A DNA stretch of 64,000 nt from Daphnia carinata (GCF_022539665.2 NC_081333.1:9112971-9176970), one strand, 5' to 3'; shown: positions 49,301-61,136, numbered from the stretch's first letter. The notes: generated from the sequence alone by a model not told the origin. Made by a program: numbers and translations.

Positions 49301-50582
49301 CCACTTCCGCCATCTAGCGGTGGAAATGCAAGCTGCTGCCAAGAGACTTTTGGCGAAACAGGTTTCGTCAAAATGGCAGGGGTGAGAAACGTGACACGCG
49401 CAATCACGATAAAGGATGCAACATTAACATATTTCTTAATTTTCCGTTTGCTTCCCATCAGATTGTCCGATGATGGAGAATGGAGTCTAGTTCAAAAAGA
49501 AGGCGATTGGAAGTGTGGCGACGTTTGCCAGGAGACAACAACACAACGAACGTCAGCAAGATTGAAAAATGCTGATTCTGTCAAGATTCATATTCTAACT
49601 TCCCTTCCCAACCCCCATCCCTGCCATCTCTTTTGTTATGTCTAGCGCATGTTTGCCCTTGCGCCGAGAGCCATTTTGATTTATTTCACTCAAAACAAAA
49701 TATAGATCGAAACCCATCCTTTCAAAGACCTGCCCCCGCTTCTGCGTATTCAAATGAAAAAAATAAAATAAAATAAAAACGTGGGGGTACGATTGATTTT
49801 AGCGGAGACGTACCAACGAAAATCATTTCAAGAATAAAATAAAAAAGCAAAAACTCAGTACTGTCGATTTTGATTGAAACACGGGATCGGCCAATCGGAA
49901 GCGGAAGCAAAGGCCGCACCGGAGTAGGGCGTTGGGTAGGAAAAAAAAAAAAAAAAAAAAAAAAAAAGACTATGAGGGTGTGTACGTAATGTGATGAATT
50001 ATTCAAAAAGAGCAACTATAGGGGAAGAAAAAAAAAAAAAAAAAAGAGGTGGGAAAGATTGCGTCTAGCGTCTGAAAAGAGATATCCAACGCTCGGCTGG
50101 ATTTCTGGATAACATCCAAATAGAATCGACCCCAAACGCGAATAAAAAATAAGAAAAAAAAAAAAAAAAAAAGAAAACAGGGAGGGAAATTTTATTTCGT
50201 CTTCAACCCGATGTGATGAAAAAGAGAATAGAGATCGGGCATGCACACAGAACTCCAGGAAGACGAAGACGAAGACGAATAAAAAATAAATAAACAACAA
50301 AAGACTCAAAAGACAAGTTCTCTATCCCACCCTCCCCCACCTCCCGTTTCTACCATCGCTGGATGGAAAAATAAGAGCAGACTCGATGACGTCAAATCAG
50401 AAGACGTTGATGACAACAAAGACAAAAGCGGGAATGAGGGAAAATTAAATGGGATTGGAACCCGTTGTTTGATTAGAGTAGCGTGACGAAGAATTCAATG
50501 AACGCCCCGTTCCAGATCGCTAACTGAATTTTTCTTTTCTTTTTTTTCCAGACTTTTAGAAATAGAAGAAGAAAACCAAAAC

Positions 50583-50617
<35 letters not shown>

Positions 50618-50691
50618 ATTGTTGTTACGTTCTCTTCATCAACTATTCAGGTCTCTTTTGGGTTGTCTAACTGCATTGTTTCCAAAATTTC

Positions 50692-50735
<44 letters not shown>

Positions 50736-51267
50736 ATGTCATCTTTATTCCCGTCTAGTTTATTAGATCCGTCAAGACGACTGCGTCTAGAGCGACGGGA
50801 CGTTGCGACTAGTAGAGACAAACAAGCTGGCAAAAGTGCAGAGTTTCAACTTCATTAGTCAAGCGCGCAGTGGATGGATACAAGTCCCTTTTACACGCAC
50901 ACTGCTCCTCCATTCGCCGTGCAACAACAAACGGCGCATGGTTATATGCAAAAGTTATAATAGCAGTTAAGACCGAGATGTATACCGAACAAACACAGCC
51001 ATCACCCTCCCCTTCCTCCCCAACTGTCTCGTTTCCCCCTTCCGTGGATTCGAGGCTGCAGAGTTGAGTTGCGCAGGCACTTTTGCTAATTGATTTATCA
51101 TCGGCTACAACGCGCACGCATAACTCACGCGGTCGCTGTAGTTTGTCGTCTACGCAGACGGCAGGCCTCGTTTTTCATATCGCATGATGTTCATATTCAA
51201 CTCGCACATCAAGTTTGTTCTGGCTCAAAATGAAATATTTTCACAGCAAATTCAAACGCACACAAGG

Positions 51268-51311
<44 letters not shown>

Positions 51312-51895
51312 GGATGATGTCATCGCATTTCTAAATCATTAAGCTTTTGTTTCGTAATTTCCTGGTTCTTAAAAAATATTCTGGCAAATGCTCGCAGGGG
51401 GGCATATGTCGTGACGATAACTCACAGTGGCTAAAAACTGTTTGATACGTAATTTCTCTCCTCCAATGTAAAAAGAAAAAAACAAAACATAACATAATGA
51501 CAGCCGCGGTATAAGAGAAATGTTTCTTTTTCCCATCTGCCTTCCCCCCTTGTTCTAACGGACGAGCTGCAATCGCCGGTTAGATGAGTCCTTTCTTTCT
51601 TTTTTGTTTTTCTCTTCGCAGAGACCGTTGGGTTATTGTAAGTTACGTTATATTTATGAATGACTGAATATCGAGAGAAAGATGGAGGGAGGGAGGGGGG
51701 AGGAGGAGGAGAGAGGAGGAGGAGAGAGGAGAGAGGAGAAAAGAAACGAACGAATGTATAAATCGTGACCGGACCTCAGACGATGACGGACGCCGCCAGA
51801 GGCTCAAGTGGAAATAAACATAAAGCCATCATCGTCGGTGCTATGACATCATATAAAAAAAAAAAAAAAAAAAAAAAACATATGGGAGAGAGAGC

Positions 51896-51926
<31 letters not shown>

Positions 51927-54209
51927 GGGGAGATTTTTTGAAAAAATTTCATTCTTTTTCCTTTCCCTTTGTATATAAAAAAAAATAATAATAAACCAAT
52001 ACGATTGCAAAATTGTTTGACAGACCAACAAATTGACAAATACCAAGAAATCAAAATCCCGCTTGTTTTTTATGTACACGAAAAAATCCAGAACGAATCA
52101 AATCTCTCTTCTTTTTTTTTATCATTGATCAATCGATCGTTAAAAGTTTTAAACGTCAAGATTTTTTTTTTTTTTTTTTGTTTTTTTACGACATATCATT
52201 CCAATATATCCGGGCCAATTACAACGCTTTTCAAACTTTCTTGAAGCGACAAAAAGAAAAAAAAAGAAACATCAAATAAAATTATAAAAAAATCAAGATA
52301 ATATTCGGCTGTGTTTGGAAAACGACGATGCGGGTATAGAATCGTCACTACTCAAATCGATAAGGGCCCCCGCGAATCGAAAAAACAATAGGGCGTCTCA
52401 ATCAAAACGTAACGAGATGGGGATAAGAGACAATGATTAAGAGATGGCGCGATTCGCTGTTTCCTACATCCACAATGGTGTGACAAGAACAAATAAGGGT
52501 ACCACGTATAACAGCGTCCTAATTTGTCCAAGTTAATAGCCAACCGTGTCGTCGCCATTCGCTCTCCCCCCCCACCACTTTGGAGCGAATGCGACGAACG
52601 GACAAAAAAAAAAAAAAAAAAAAAAGAGAGAGAGAGAAGAGGCCAATTGATCAGAAAGAGCTAGGAGGAAATAAAACATAACAAACTCCTAGAAAGGACA
52701 CGAAAATAAAACGGACGGGATACACTTAAGGGAGTCTCAGCGCCAATGTGTGACACTCACTCCCGCGGGATCGTGTCGGACGTCAACAGCCAATTGCTTA
52801 TGCACTCGTAGACGTTAGACTGCCGACGACGAGTCTATAATAAGAAGCCAAACATTTTGGAATGGAATAAGAAAAGAAGACGAGCCAAAAAGAAATGCTC
52901 ATTCTTTCAAGTCAACGGCATCGTTTGGTCTTTTGTCAATTGAAAAATCGCCTCGTCAAAATTTAAAACGAAAAAGACGGGAGGAAAAAAGAAGTCGGTT
53001 GGTTACGCCATCTTGTGTTGCCTATCTCAACAACAAAAGAAACGAGAGGAAAAAAAAAAAAAAAAAAAAAAAAAAGGAGGTACTCCTTTACGATAACATT
53101 TCGAATTCATCAACGTCAAGAAAAATGCCAAATTTGAAAATTCGGAAAATGTCGTTTCGATTCACGAGATGGACGTGTTCCCATTTCTTAGAAATCTTGC
53201 CAAATGGCTCGTTGCGCTCTTTTTGCAACGACGGCGAATACGAAAACAAACACGTCTACACGCATTCCCCATTTGGAAAATGGATCCGAAAAATAAAAAT
53301 AGCGAGAATTTTCTTTTGTTTTTTTCTTGTACACGGGAATTGCACGATAACGATGAAAAAAAAAAAAAAAAAAAATGTTTCCTTCAAAACAAAACAAAAC
53401 AAAACAAAACAAAAAAAAAAAACGATGGAAAGATACAGACAGACGCTGAAGCGAATAGACCAAGACATCCCCCAAGTGCGTATCGAATCTCTTTCGGAAA
53501 AACAAAAACGAAAAAAGGAAAAGTCGGAAGTCACTGAAAAGTGCAGCGCTGGCCGAAAACAGCTCGAGCGAAACTCGTTTGTCACGCACCAACGACTTGG
53601 AACACACACGCACACACACACAGGAGCAGAGAAGAGGAACGCCAGTTCAGAAAATAAAAACCACATACGCCCGCAACACACGAACACAAGAATAACTGAG
53701 AAAAAAAAAATAAAGAAAAAATAAAGTATTTGTGGAATGCAAAGTTTGCAGCAGTTGGAAGAGAAGATTCAAAACTATTCGAATATGATCGTCAATGGAT
53801 AGGATCAAGACCTCGGCACCGAGAATTCCGCCAACAGAAATTCAATTAATTTCACGTCAACTCCTCAAAAAAAAAAAAAAGGGGGGGGGGGGGCCACCAA
53901 CTTCATTTTGTTTTCTGCTATCAAAAAGGACAACGCAAAGAAAACAAAAATTGTTTGTGGCAAAAGCCAAATGCTGCTCTCAAAAAACGGGAGAAAAATA
54001 AATACCTTAATGCAATCGGTCCTAGAGGAGGACGTGAGACGATCCATCAGTTGGAATCGTCGCTCAAGAAAAAAAAAAAAAAAAAAAGCTCAGCCACCCT
54101 CCCCCCCCCCCCCGTTGGGTGATGCCATTCGTTGAAACACATTCAGTGAAGCGATTCTCCCGAGAAATATCACGAAAATAAAAAGTAAACACAAAAAAGA
54201 TCCTTCCAT

Positions 54210-54241
<32 letters not shown>

Positions 54242-56060
54242 GTGTGAGCCGAGTTCCAGTTCGATGTCTAATACATTTCCTTCTGCTACGATTTCCGACA
54301 ACGAAAATAGCTTCCGTTCCATCGCACTACACTTTCTTTGAAAATCGACAAAACACAGTAATAGATAAACACCCATTTTTCCTTTTTCTTCTTCGCTTCG
54401 TAATCGACATAATAGACTAATCTAATGCGACTATCCAAACAATTTCTCTCTGCCTTTTTATTATCTTTTTTTGTTTTCTAGACTTGTGTCTGAGACCGAT
54501 CCCGAAAGAAAAAAAAAAAAAAAAAGAAGGAAGTTGTATGGTATAAATCATCCGGGCGGAACGAGTCCATCAGCCTTAGCAACGTGTTCAGTCATCATTT
54601 CAGCCGCGCTATACACACAACTGCTGCGATGATGGCCAACCGACCGATCTACGACGCATTAACGACAGGAATTTGTTTTCCTTTTTTTTTTTTTCTTTTT
54701 TTTTTTTTCTTTACATCGAAACCTAATTCGAAACATGTCATCAAAGTCTTTGGCTGTAAATATCGAGCAGATATAGGTAGTCAATAAAAGAAAAAGAAAA
54801 AAGGAAAAACAATTTTTGACACAAAAGTTGAAAGAAAAAAAAAGAAAAGAATAAATCAATCAGAAAACAGGTTTTAGTCTATTCGGTCAGACGCAATAAA
54901 AAAAATTGGGTACAAGAGGAAGTTGAAAAAAAAAAGAAAAAAAAAAGAAAGAAATGCTGCATGCCGACCGTTTGAGCGGTGGAACTTGTCCATACCAATT
55001 GTCGGCATCCGGAGTAATATCAAAAGAAACGGGCAAACATGTCCGGCAAGCCGATCGAACGAGTTGACTTGTTCGATGGGAAAAAGGGGAAGAAAAAAAA
55101 AAAAAAAGGCAGACGGGACGGAATAATAGGGTCCCCCTCTCCCCCCCCCCCCCCCCCCGTGCAAAACATATTAGGAGGAGGTGGATCGGAAAGAAGATGG
55201 GGGACTCTCTCTCGATAATCATCAGAAATCTTTTTATTTTATTTTTTTTTTCTTCTTCCATTGACAGAGGGACACGCATTGACTGGTATATGAACAGCAG
55301 CAACGTTTTGGCATGCGGCCATTTCTCTTGCAAACTCCTTCAATCTCAATCCACCATCCGAAACGTCTTTCTGCTCATCCAAAAGTCGACATCCATTGCT
55401 GATGCAATCGGATCGATTGTCGCCCACTCCACTCGTAGTCCATTTCTCTATCGATATTGCATTTTTTTTTTCTTCTTCTTCTTCTTCTTCTTTCCGTGGG
55501 CGCACTACTCTTCAATCATCTTTCTTTACGCGGAAATCGATAGCGCAATAAAAAGAAGAAGAAAAAAAATAAACCCCTTCATCCAACAAAGTTTTCTCCT
55601 TTCAGTTTACTATCTACTAAATGCATTCCTTAAAGTTTGGTGAACCCATCTGCCGTTAGATGGCAGCAGTTAAATTCTTTTTCTTTTTTCCTTTTTTATT
55701 TCTTTTAAATTTCCCATTTTTTAAAATGCATTTTCCTGTCTAGCGAAAAATTGTCTGATCAGCTCAATTCGTTTTCGTTTGACTGCGCGGTACTAAACAG
55801 AGTCGAAAAACGCCATCATTAAAAAGCTCTTATTTTTGTTTGAAACTTCAAATAAAAAAAGCTAGAAAAAGAAAATTATGATCAACGCAAAAAAGAGGAA
55901 CGTCGAAACAAAACAACGTTAGTTAAAAGAGAGAAAGAAAAAAAAAAAAAAAAAGAAAAACCACGCGTGCGCTCGCAGAACGGTTTTGATCTTTTTTCTT
56001 TCTCGGTCGCTCAGTTACCAGACCTTTAAGACACAAAAGAAGGTTCGAGGAGATCGAGGG

Positions 56061-56096
<36 letters not shown>

Positions 56097-56591
56097 GTGG
56101 GTGGTGGAATAGAGAAACAACAAACCGGAAAGTGACGACGACGTTGGTTGGCCGCGGGTTTTGGATTACTACCGTGACGCGGTCATCATCCCGAGCCACC
56201 GTCCTCATCTTCTTTACTTCTTTTATTTTTTAAATCTATTGTAGTCGGTGACGATGATCGCAGATGTGCGCAGAGAAACGGGAAAAGAAAAAAAAAAGAG
56301 GAACGCCTTAGCAAAGTCCTACGAAGAATGTTGCGTTTGTGTGAAATTGGGCAAGGAGATGATGCAGGAAGAATAGAAATAAAAAAAAAACGGACCAACC
56401 AGAAACTCAGTGGCTTTTTGTGGCTGTCAAATGATGGATGACCAAAAGAAAAGGGAATCGTCTGGTCTACGAGTACGACATTGGAACGTGTGTATCACCG
56501 AAATGTTGTTGGATGACGATCAAGTTGGAAGCCGACCGAAAACAACCTTCAACGGGTTCTTCTTGCTCTTAACGAGATAGTAGTGCGTATG

Positions 56592-56633
<42 letters not shown>

Positions 56634-58142
56634 CATATATATATATATATATACCTCTTGTAATTCCTGCGCCGATGACAAGACGATCGACTCGAGCGGG
56701 GCGGATCGGCTCCCTTACAACTAAAAAAAAAAACCTTGTGGTTTGATCGATGAGCGACATGACTACAAGATGCCCCTCTCAGCCACCCGGAAGGGGTAGA
56801 CACAAAAACCATCGTGAGATCAAGAAGAAAAAAAAAAAAAATTACTTTTTTTTTTTTTTCATTTGAGATTGTAATATCGAAGGAATTCATCCGTAAAAAA
56901 AAAAAAAAAAAAAAATCAAAATCAAAAGATGGATATACAAGACAAGAAATTGTCTTTATAACGGGGGGAGAGTTGGGATTCGAGAGCCACTAGAAAAAGA
57001 ACATTTTCCCGCCACGTCGTGCGGGAATAACGATATCTAGAAAACGGTCAAAATTCACGTTTCTTTCCTAACACCACAGTCGGTTGTCCCATTATTTATT
57101 GTACGAAAGAAGAAGAAGAAAAAAAAAAAAAGGACAGCAAGAATAAAAATCAGATCAAAAACAAGGCCTTCGTTCTCTCTCATTTTGTGTTGTTTTTTTT
57201 TTTTTCATGCGGACTTTGAGGTGTTCACACGAGCGTGGGAAGACCTAATAATATACAACAACAGACGATCAACTGTCCCGTTCCCTCCCCCCTCCAGTGG
57301 TCTTGACGACAATGAAATCGTCTTTCACGAAATTAGGCTGCTGTTGATTCTCTCGACGTTTGGCGTGAAGGAAGGAATAACAAAAACATCACCGATAGAC
57401 TAACAAGAGACAAAACACACACCAAGTATAAATATAGAGAAAACTTAAAAAAAAAAAACAAGAAGAAACGAAATAAAAAAAAAAAAGAGGGGGGGGCGAG
57501 CGGTAGCTTTCAACATCTTCCCAGAATATCAAATGAGCAAAACAAACCGGCTAAAGTTGGGACCCTGTTTTTATTTTATGTCTTCCGTCGGTTCTTCTTT
57601 TTTTTTTTTTTTTTTTTTTTTCAAGCGTCAATAGCGAGCGCAAAAGAAAAATAGTCGTCTCGAAAAAGAAAAAAAAAGAAAAAAAGACAAAGTTTTTCTG
57701 TTCGTTTGGTCTCTCCGACTTTTTTAATATGTACACATGCAGCGTTATCTTTCTCTTTCCTTTTCCCGTATTTTCAACTGTCATTAATTCTTAATCAGCA
57801 GCTGCCGAGTGTCGTGTTTACATCAATCTCGCATGACGTGAAGAAAGAAGACTGGTAGATTAAGGCAACAGCAAAAATCAAAAAGAAACACAAACTTTTC
57901 TTTAACGTTGACAAATAGCGCCGTCACCCAACCCCCCATTCCCTTCCTCATTCTATTTCTTGAATTCACCCCATCCGCCCCACCCGGCGCAAAATTCAAA
58001 AAAAAACAAAAAAAAACAAAAAAAAACAAAAAACGTCTGTGCGCGTGCAAGGCAAAAACCCTGAATGCAAGATGCCCTGAAAGAGCGCGTATGTGTATAA
58101 ATAATACTTATTTAAGGGCTAACCAGTTTTGTACGTGTTAGG

Positions 58143-58180
<38 letters not shown>

Positions 58181-60379
58181 AAACAAAACAAAACAAAAAT
58201 CAGTTTCAACATGTACGCAGATCCTCCCCTAGTCGAGAGCAAAACGCGTATGTTTTGATGGCTACAAAGAAAATGTGTAGACATTCCATAGGAGATCCGC
58301 TTCGTCTATCGTAGCGCGCACACCCACGCAACTAAATGTGTTCCAGATGGAAGCAAGAAACAAGTTCAAAAAGTCCCATCTGTCACAAAACTCCATGCAC
58401 CGTCTCTCTCTCTCTCTCTATCTCCCTTTGCCTTAAATATATAAGAAAAAAGAAAGAAAAAGGGAGACCTTTTTCCCGATCAAGTTTGGGAATGTGTCGT
58501 CCATTAGTTTCTTTTTTTCCACGACGATGGACGTAAAAAAAAAACAAAAAAACAAACGCCACTCAACATTCCTACGGACAATTAACCTCGTTATCTCTGT
58601 CTCGATTCCGTTGGAGAATAACGACTTTTCTTTCGTCTGACGAGAAGAGAAAAAAAAAAAAAAGAGAGGACCCCCCCTTCAGCAAGTCTATATATAATAA
58701 TCACCGCACTGTGTGTAAGGCACCACTGTCGTCATAAACCGCTAGTAAATAAACCGCAGCTGATCGTTTCAGACTTTTTTTTTTTTTTTCTTTTTCTCTC
58801 AAACAATCGCATATAGGGGATCTACCGTTTTCCAGCTGAGAAACGAAAAAAAAAAAAAAAAAAATTAAAAGAGAGGAGCGAAAGGGCAATCATTTCTTGT
58901 TCGACACGCTTTAACGCAACGCCAAACCTCCTTGGTGAGCAATAATGATGGCATTACGAACGGTTAGGGGGCACCGCCCATATCCAAACAAATCATGTCG
59001 CCATTTATTTTTTGGCTCGAAAAACGAGAATATCAAGAGAGAAAGAGAGAAGGAAAGATAAAAAAATATTTTCATTATCATTTTCAAAGGAGAAAAAAAA
59101 AAAAATAATTCAACTTCAAATAGAAGACGCTTTTCTATTTACAGGCTGTAACATTTTTCATCCGTCACTTGATAAGAGATCGCTACTAGGAAGCCGTGCA
59201 AGAATAGACGATCCATCATCCGGACGCGCAGGCACAAAAAATAGTAAAATAAAATAAATACAAAATGTCGAGTCAAATAGAAGGGCAAACGCAAGAATGG
59301 CTTTCCAACTCGGTGGCTTTTCTTGTAAGCAAAAGACGGATCATACAACAAGTGAAATATATTTTTTTTTTCTTTTTCTCCCATATTTGATTCACCAGAT
59401 ATGGATTTATATGGAAAAAAAAAAAAACAAGAAGTCAAATTAAACGAATTCTTTTGTACAATAGCAGATTAGCTCCTCTTTTTTTTTTGCGGTGTAGGTC
59501 CTCCTCGGAGGGATGGGTCGCCATTGTTGCTTAGTTAAATTTATAGTATACACAACAGTCTCGACCAGCCGGCCAGTTCCCCCCACCCTTTTTTTTTTTT
59601 TTTTTTAAGGCCATGAAAGAACGGAAATATAAAAACAACAAAAAATGGAAGAGAGATCTGCGTGTCTGGCGACAATACCGCCGGATTGGAAGGGAAAAAA
59701 AAAAAAAGAGGCCTGGCTCGCGCGCTAGACGCAACACACACACCCCCTACACCCTGGCCTTTCTAGTTGCGTATAGTGCGCGTGATGCGTCACATTTAAA
59801 TGGGAAAGGGGGAATCCTCTTAACGTGATTATAGATGGGCGAGTAAAAAAAAAAAAAAAAAAAAAAAAGAGATATTTATGATTGCGACGGTTTGGTGGTG
59901 GGTGACTTGAGTGAAAACGGCAAACCATTTGACTAGAGGGATAAATGCGGGATCGAAAGAGAAGGGGGGAGAAAGAGGGACGTGCCAGAAACGCAGCTTT
60001 CAGCATCTACAAAATCCTAAAAAGCTCTTCTCATTTTCTAGCCTTTTTTTTTTTCTTTTTTTTTTCCTTGCGCTCGTGTTATCTGGCGCCATCGATCCCA
60101 CCCATCAGCCCCGACAGATTTATGATGTTTAAGCCTTTTTCTTTTTTTTTTTTTTTTTTATCCGAGTCCTCTATTGCAAAAGACTGGACGCGTGTTGGAG
60201 GCACGAAAGAAAAATCCACACCCCACATTCTTTTTTAAAGACGCGATAAAAGAATAGATTTTCGTTTTCAAAACTTACCGCCAGAAGTGGGGTGCGTAGC
60301 CTGGACAACGGTCGCCGCCGCACTTGACGCAGCGACGAAGCGGGTCGTCCGGCGGTACATGGGCTGCCTCCGCTGCCAT
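23795..60379 (-). CDS. pk: Prickle planar cell polarity protein (PET, 3x LIM, CaaX), whole locus
   Basis: Prickle is a cytoplasmic core planar-polarity protein that works with Van Gogh/Strabismus on one side of cell junctions. The shared body is nine exons (minus strand, 5' to 3'): 36845-37301, 28040-28294, 27634-27837, 27310-27508, 26138-26506, 25163-25827, 24601-25062, 24281-24497, 23795-24162. Two alternative upstream exons, 43141-43601 and 60279-60379, both end in phase 2 and join the acceptor at 37301. All phases close, giving about 1218 residues with the 43.1 kb exon and at least 1098 with the 60.3 kb exon. Domain order is a Cys-rich leader, PET, LIM1-3, a long Ser/Gln-rich tail and a C-terminal CIIS prenylation motif. 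PET and LIM sequences match Prickle family blocks almost throughout. The locus covers at least 36.6 kb and its 5' end may lie beyond the window. Confidence 0.95.
24218..24263. repeat. (AAAT)n microsatellite in a prickle intron
   Basis: About ten copies of a taaa-type tetranucleotide lie in the short intron before the terminal prickle exon. Confidence 0.85.
24281..24497 (-). CDS. pk: prickle tail exon
   Basis: Encodes [40 protein letters not shown] and [15 protein letters not shown]. Ends in phase 1 at donor GTATGT. Confidence 0.9.
24601..25062 (-). CDS. pk: prickle tail exon
   Basis: Encodes [40 protein letters not shown] with an Ala/Gln-rich helix-like stretch, [20 protein letters not shown], and [16 protein letters not shown] then [13 protein letters not shown]. 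Phase 0 at both ends, donor GTGAGT. Confidence 0.92.
25163..25827 (-). CDS. pk: prickle tail exon (Gln/Pro/Ser-rich)
   Basis: Encodes [19 protein letters not shown] onward, with three glutamine runs, [14 protein letters not shown] basic patches and [18 protein letters not shown], a block that looks conserved. The acceptor tag at 25828-25830 is preceded on the coding strand by a ~30 nt A run instead of a pyrimidine tract. Phase and family order still support the junction. Confidence 0.88.
26138..26506 (-). CDS. pk: prickle LIM3 exon and start of the Ser-rich tail
   Basis: Encodes [39 protein letters not shown] and [12 protein letters not shown], the end of LIM3, followed by Ser/Asn/His-rich low complexity and a basic [10 protein letters not shown] segment. 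The donor leaves one base, matching the next exon. Confidence 0.95.
27310..27508 (-). CDS. pk: prickle LIM2 exon
   Basis: Encodes [58 protein letters not shown] and IGVDQG: the rest of LIM2 and the first zinc pair of LIM3 (CDAC). Confidence 0.96.
27634..27837 (-). CDS. pk: prickle LIM1 exon
   Basis: Begins [19 protein letters not shown], then [30 protein letters not shown] and PRCAACDE. With the upstream CHQ this completes LIM1 (C-x2-C, H-x2-C-x2-C-x2-C, C-x2-H) and opens LIM2 (CAAC). Confidence 0.96.
28040..28294 (-). CDS. pk: prickle PET-domain exon
   Basis: Encodes [40 protein letters not shown] and [17 protein letters not shown], the body of the PET domain, and ends with SCHQ. The first zinc-ligand pair of LIM1 (C-HQ-C) is split by the following intron. 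Confidence 0.96.
34036..34067. repeat. (CT)n microsatellite
   Basis: About 16 uninterrupted CT units in the prickle intron. Confidence 0.95.
34809..34842. repeat. (CA)n microsatellite
   Basis: About 17 uninterrupted CA units. Confidence 0.95.
35106..35138. repeat. (GT)n microsatellite
   Basis: About 15 GT units with one interruption near the left end. It lies about 300 bp from the complementary CA tract. Confidence 0.9.
36845..37301 (-). CDS. pk: prickle common exon 1: Cys-rich leader, low-complexity region, PET start
   Basis: It begins [16 protein letters not shown] and ends [20 protein letters not shown] followed by PGLKPDQ, the hallmark start of the Prickle PET region. Between them is a Pro/Gln/Ser-rich segment with a glutamine run (CAG repeat, about 37012-37031) and a histidine-rich stretch. 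Phase 2 acceptor, phase 0 donor. Confidence 0.93.
37302..43140 (-). other. pk: prickle intron, ~5.8 kb, homopolymer-saturated
   Basis: No exon recognised between the sple-like exon and the shared body. It has long C (about 38534-38556), A (38680-38709) and T runs, GT repeats at 39126-39147 and a CT tract at 42014-42045. Confidence 0.7.
42014..42045. repeat. (CT)n microsatellite
   Basis: About 16 uninterrupted CT units. Confidence 0.95.
43141..43601 (-). CDS. pk: prickle alternative first exon (long N-terminal extension)
   Basis: It encodes 153 residues starting [16 protein letters not shown] in good context (caaaATGG) and ending in a perfect donor (GTAAGTCGG) in phase 2, the same phase as the 60.3 kb exon. 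It contains an aromatic block, [20 protein letters not shown], followed by basic residues. It has a Thr run from an ACG-type repeat and an acidic, histidine-containing end. Position, phase and length resemble the isoform-specific N terminus of Drosophila spiny-legs. I could not align it, so that equivalence is inference. Confidence 0.8.
44108..44191. repeat. Paired (CT)n microsatellites
   Basis: Two CT tracts separated by about 35 bp of pyrimidine-rich sequence, upstream of the 43.6 kb prickle first exon. Confidence 0.85.
45321..45360. repeat. T40 homopolymer
   Basis: Forty consecutive T, one of the longest homopolymers in the window. Confidence 0.9.
49307..49320 (-). promoter_or_regulatory. 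CTCF-like motif
   Basis: The minus strand reads CCGCTAGATGGCGG, matching the CTCF consensus CCASYAGRKGGCRS at 13 of 14 positions. It lies in the largest prickle intron. Motif match only. Confidence 0.4.
51272..51308. repeat. A37 homopolymer
   Basis: Thirty-seven consecutive A. Confidence 0.9.
51684..51746 (+). repeat. Purine-only tract with G-clusters
   Basis: About 63 nt without a pyrimidine, with GGGAGGGAGGGGGG near the left end and repeated GGAGGAGGAGAGA units. Confidence 0.85.
55653..55666 (+). promoter_or_regulatory. CTCF-like motif within an inverted repeat
   Basis: CCGTTAGATGGCAG matches 12 of 14 positions of the CTCF consensus. It overlaps the inverted repeat CCATCTGCCGTTAGATGG. 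Confidence 0.3.
56062..56093. repeat. (GA)n microsatellite
   Basis: About 15 GA units preceded by a short G run. Confidence 0.95.
56596..56652. repeat. (AT)n microsatellite
   Basis: Two AT tracts joined by ttatacat. They are self-complementary and could extrude as a hairpin. Confidence 0.9.
58144..58175. repeat. (CA)n microsatellite followed by (CAAAA)n
   Basis: About 16 CA units, then four CAAAA-type pentamers. Confidence 0.9.
60279..60379 (-). CDS. pk: prickle alternative 5' coding exon with a Cys-rich block
   Basis: It reads [20 protein letters not shown], then [13 protein letters not shown] plus two bases, ending at donor GTAAGT. Joined to the 37301 acceptor it gives [17 protein letters not shown], the Cys-rich pattern also found ahead of the PET domain in Testin/Prickle relatives. 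The ATG sits exactly at a good acceptor (pyrimidine-rich then CAG). So either a noncoding exon lies upstream or coding continues upstream, and the true start could be outside the window. Confidence 0.88.
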
Positions 60380-61136
60380 CTGCGTGGATATGAAAAGAGA
60401 GAAACTTCATTACCAATTCATATTACATACACACAACATTTTTTCTTTTCTTTCTTTTTTTTTTTCCTATATACATCACTACGAGTAATACGCGACATAA
60501 CTCATTTCGTTCCTTAATTTCCCGCAACGATTTCACGCGTGATTTATGGAGCCCCGAGCGCTGCTGAGAAATTATTTGCCAGCGCAAAATCGTTAAAATA
60601 AAAAAAGGAGATTTTCTTACAACAAGAAAGAAAAAAAAAAGAAATATTTTTGTGAAACGTGTTGGCACATTAATGCACCGTGATGATTATCCGGTTGCGC
60701 CCCCATGATGATGACGAGAGAAAAAAAAAATAAAAATGAAGACGGCGCGAAAAAAAAAAGGAAAAACATATCGGGACAATATCGTCGTCGATTGACCGTG
60801 TAAACCACTCGGTTTCTTTAAGAAAGAAAAAAAAATTCCCATCAGATACAAAACGACTGGTCTGTCCATGTTATTTTTCGTTAACAATAAAAATAAAAAA
60901 AAAGCGTGTGAATATGTCGTGTCCCTCAAACAAAACACAACAAGCCAAGCGTGAGAGTCGTTTTCTTTTTCGGTTCGAGCGTTCTTGATCCACTTATTAG
61001 GCAAGTCAGACAGGAAAGGAAAGTGCCCCTCACGACAACGGATACGTGTCTGTGGTCAAGCGGCCGGAACAAATAAGAAATAATAAAATAAAGGAAAAAG
61101 CAAAACAGCGAGCCGTCGCAAAAAAAGCTCAACTCG

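Larger units (their letters stand above)
43602..60278 (-). other. pk: prickle upstream intron, ~16.7 kb, homopolymer-saturated
   Basis: No further coding exon supported. Islands of more complex sequence, free of long runs, occur near 50750-51200 and 55255-55465 and could be regulatory. It contains CTCF-like cores (49307-49320, 55653-55666), T40 at 45321-45360, A37 at 51272-51308, a purine-only tract at 51684-51746, GA repeats at 56062-56093, an AT tract at 56596-56652 and CA repeats at 58144-58175. Confidence 0.7.

Noticed and set aside
55197-55643. Plus-strand 148-residue frame in the large intron
   Set aside because: It lies over T runs, with no family similarity and no splice support. The complex core is more likely noncoding.
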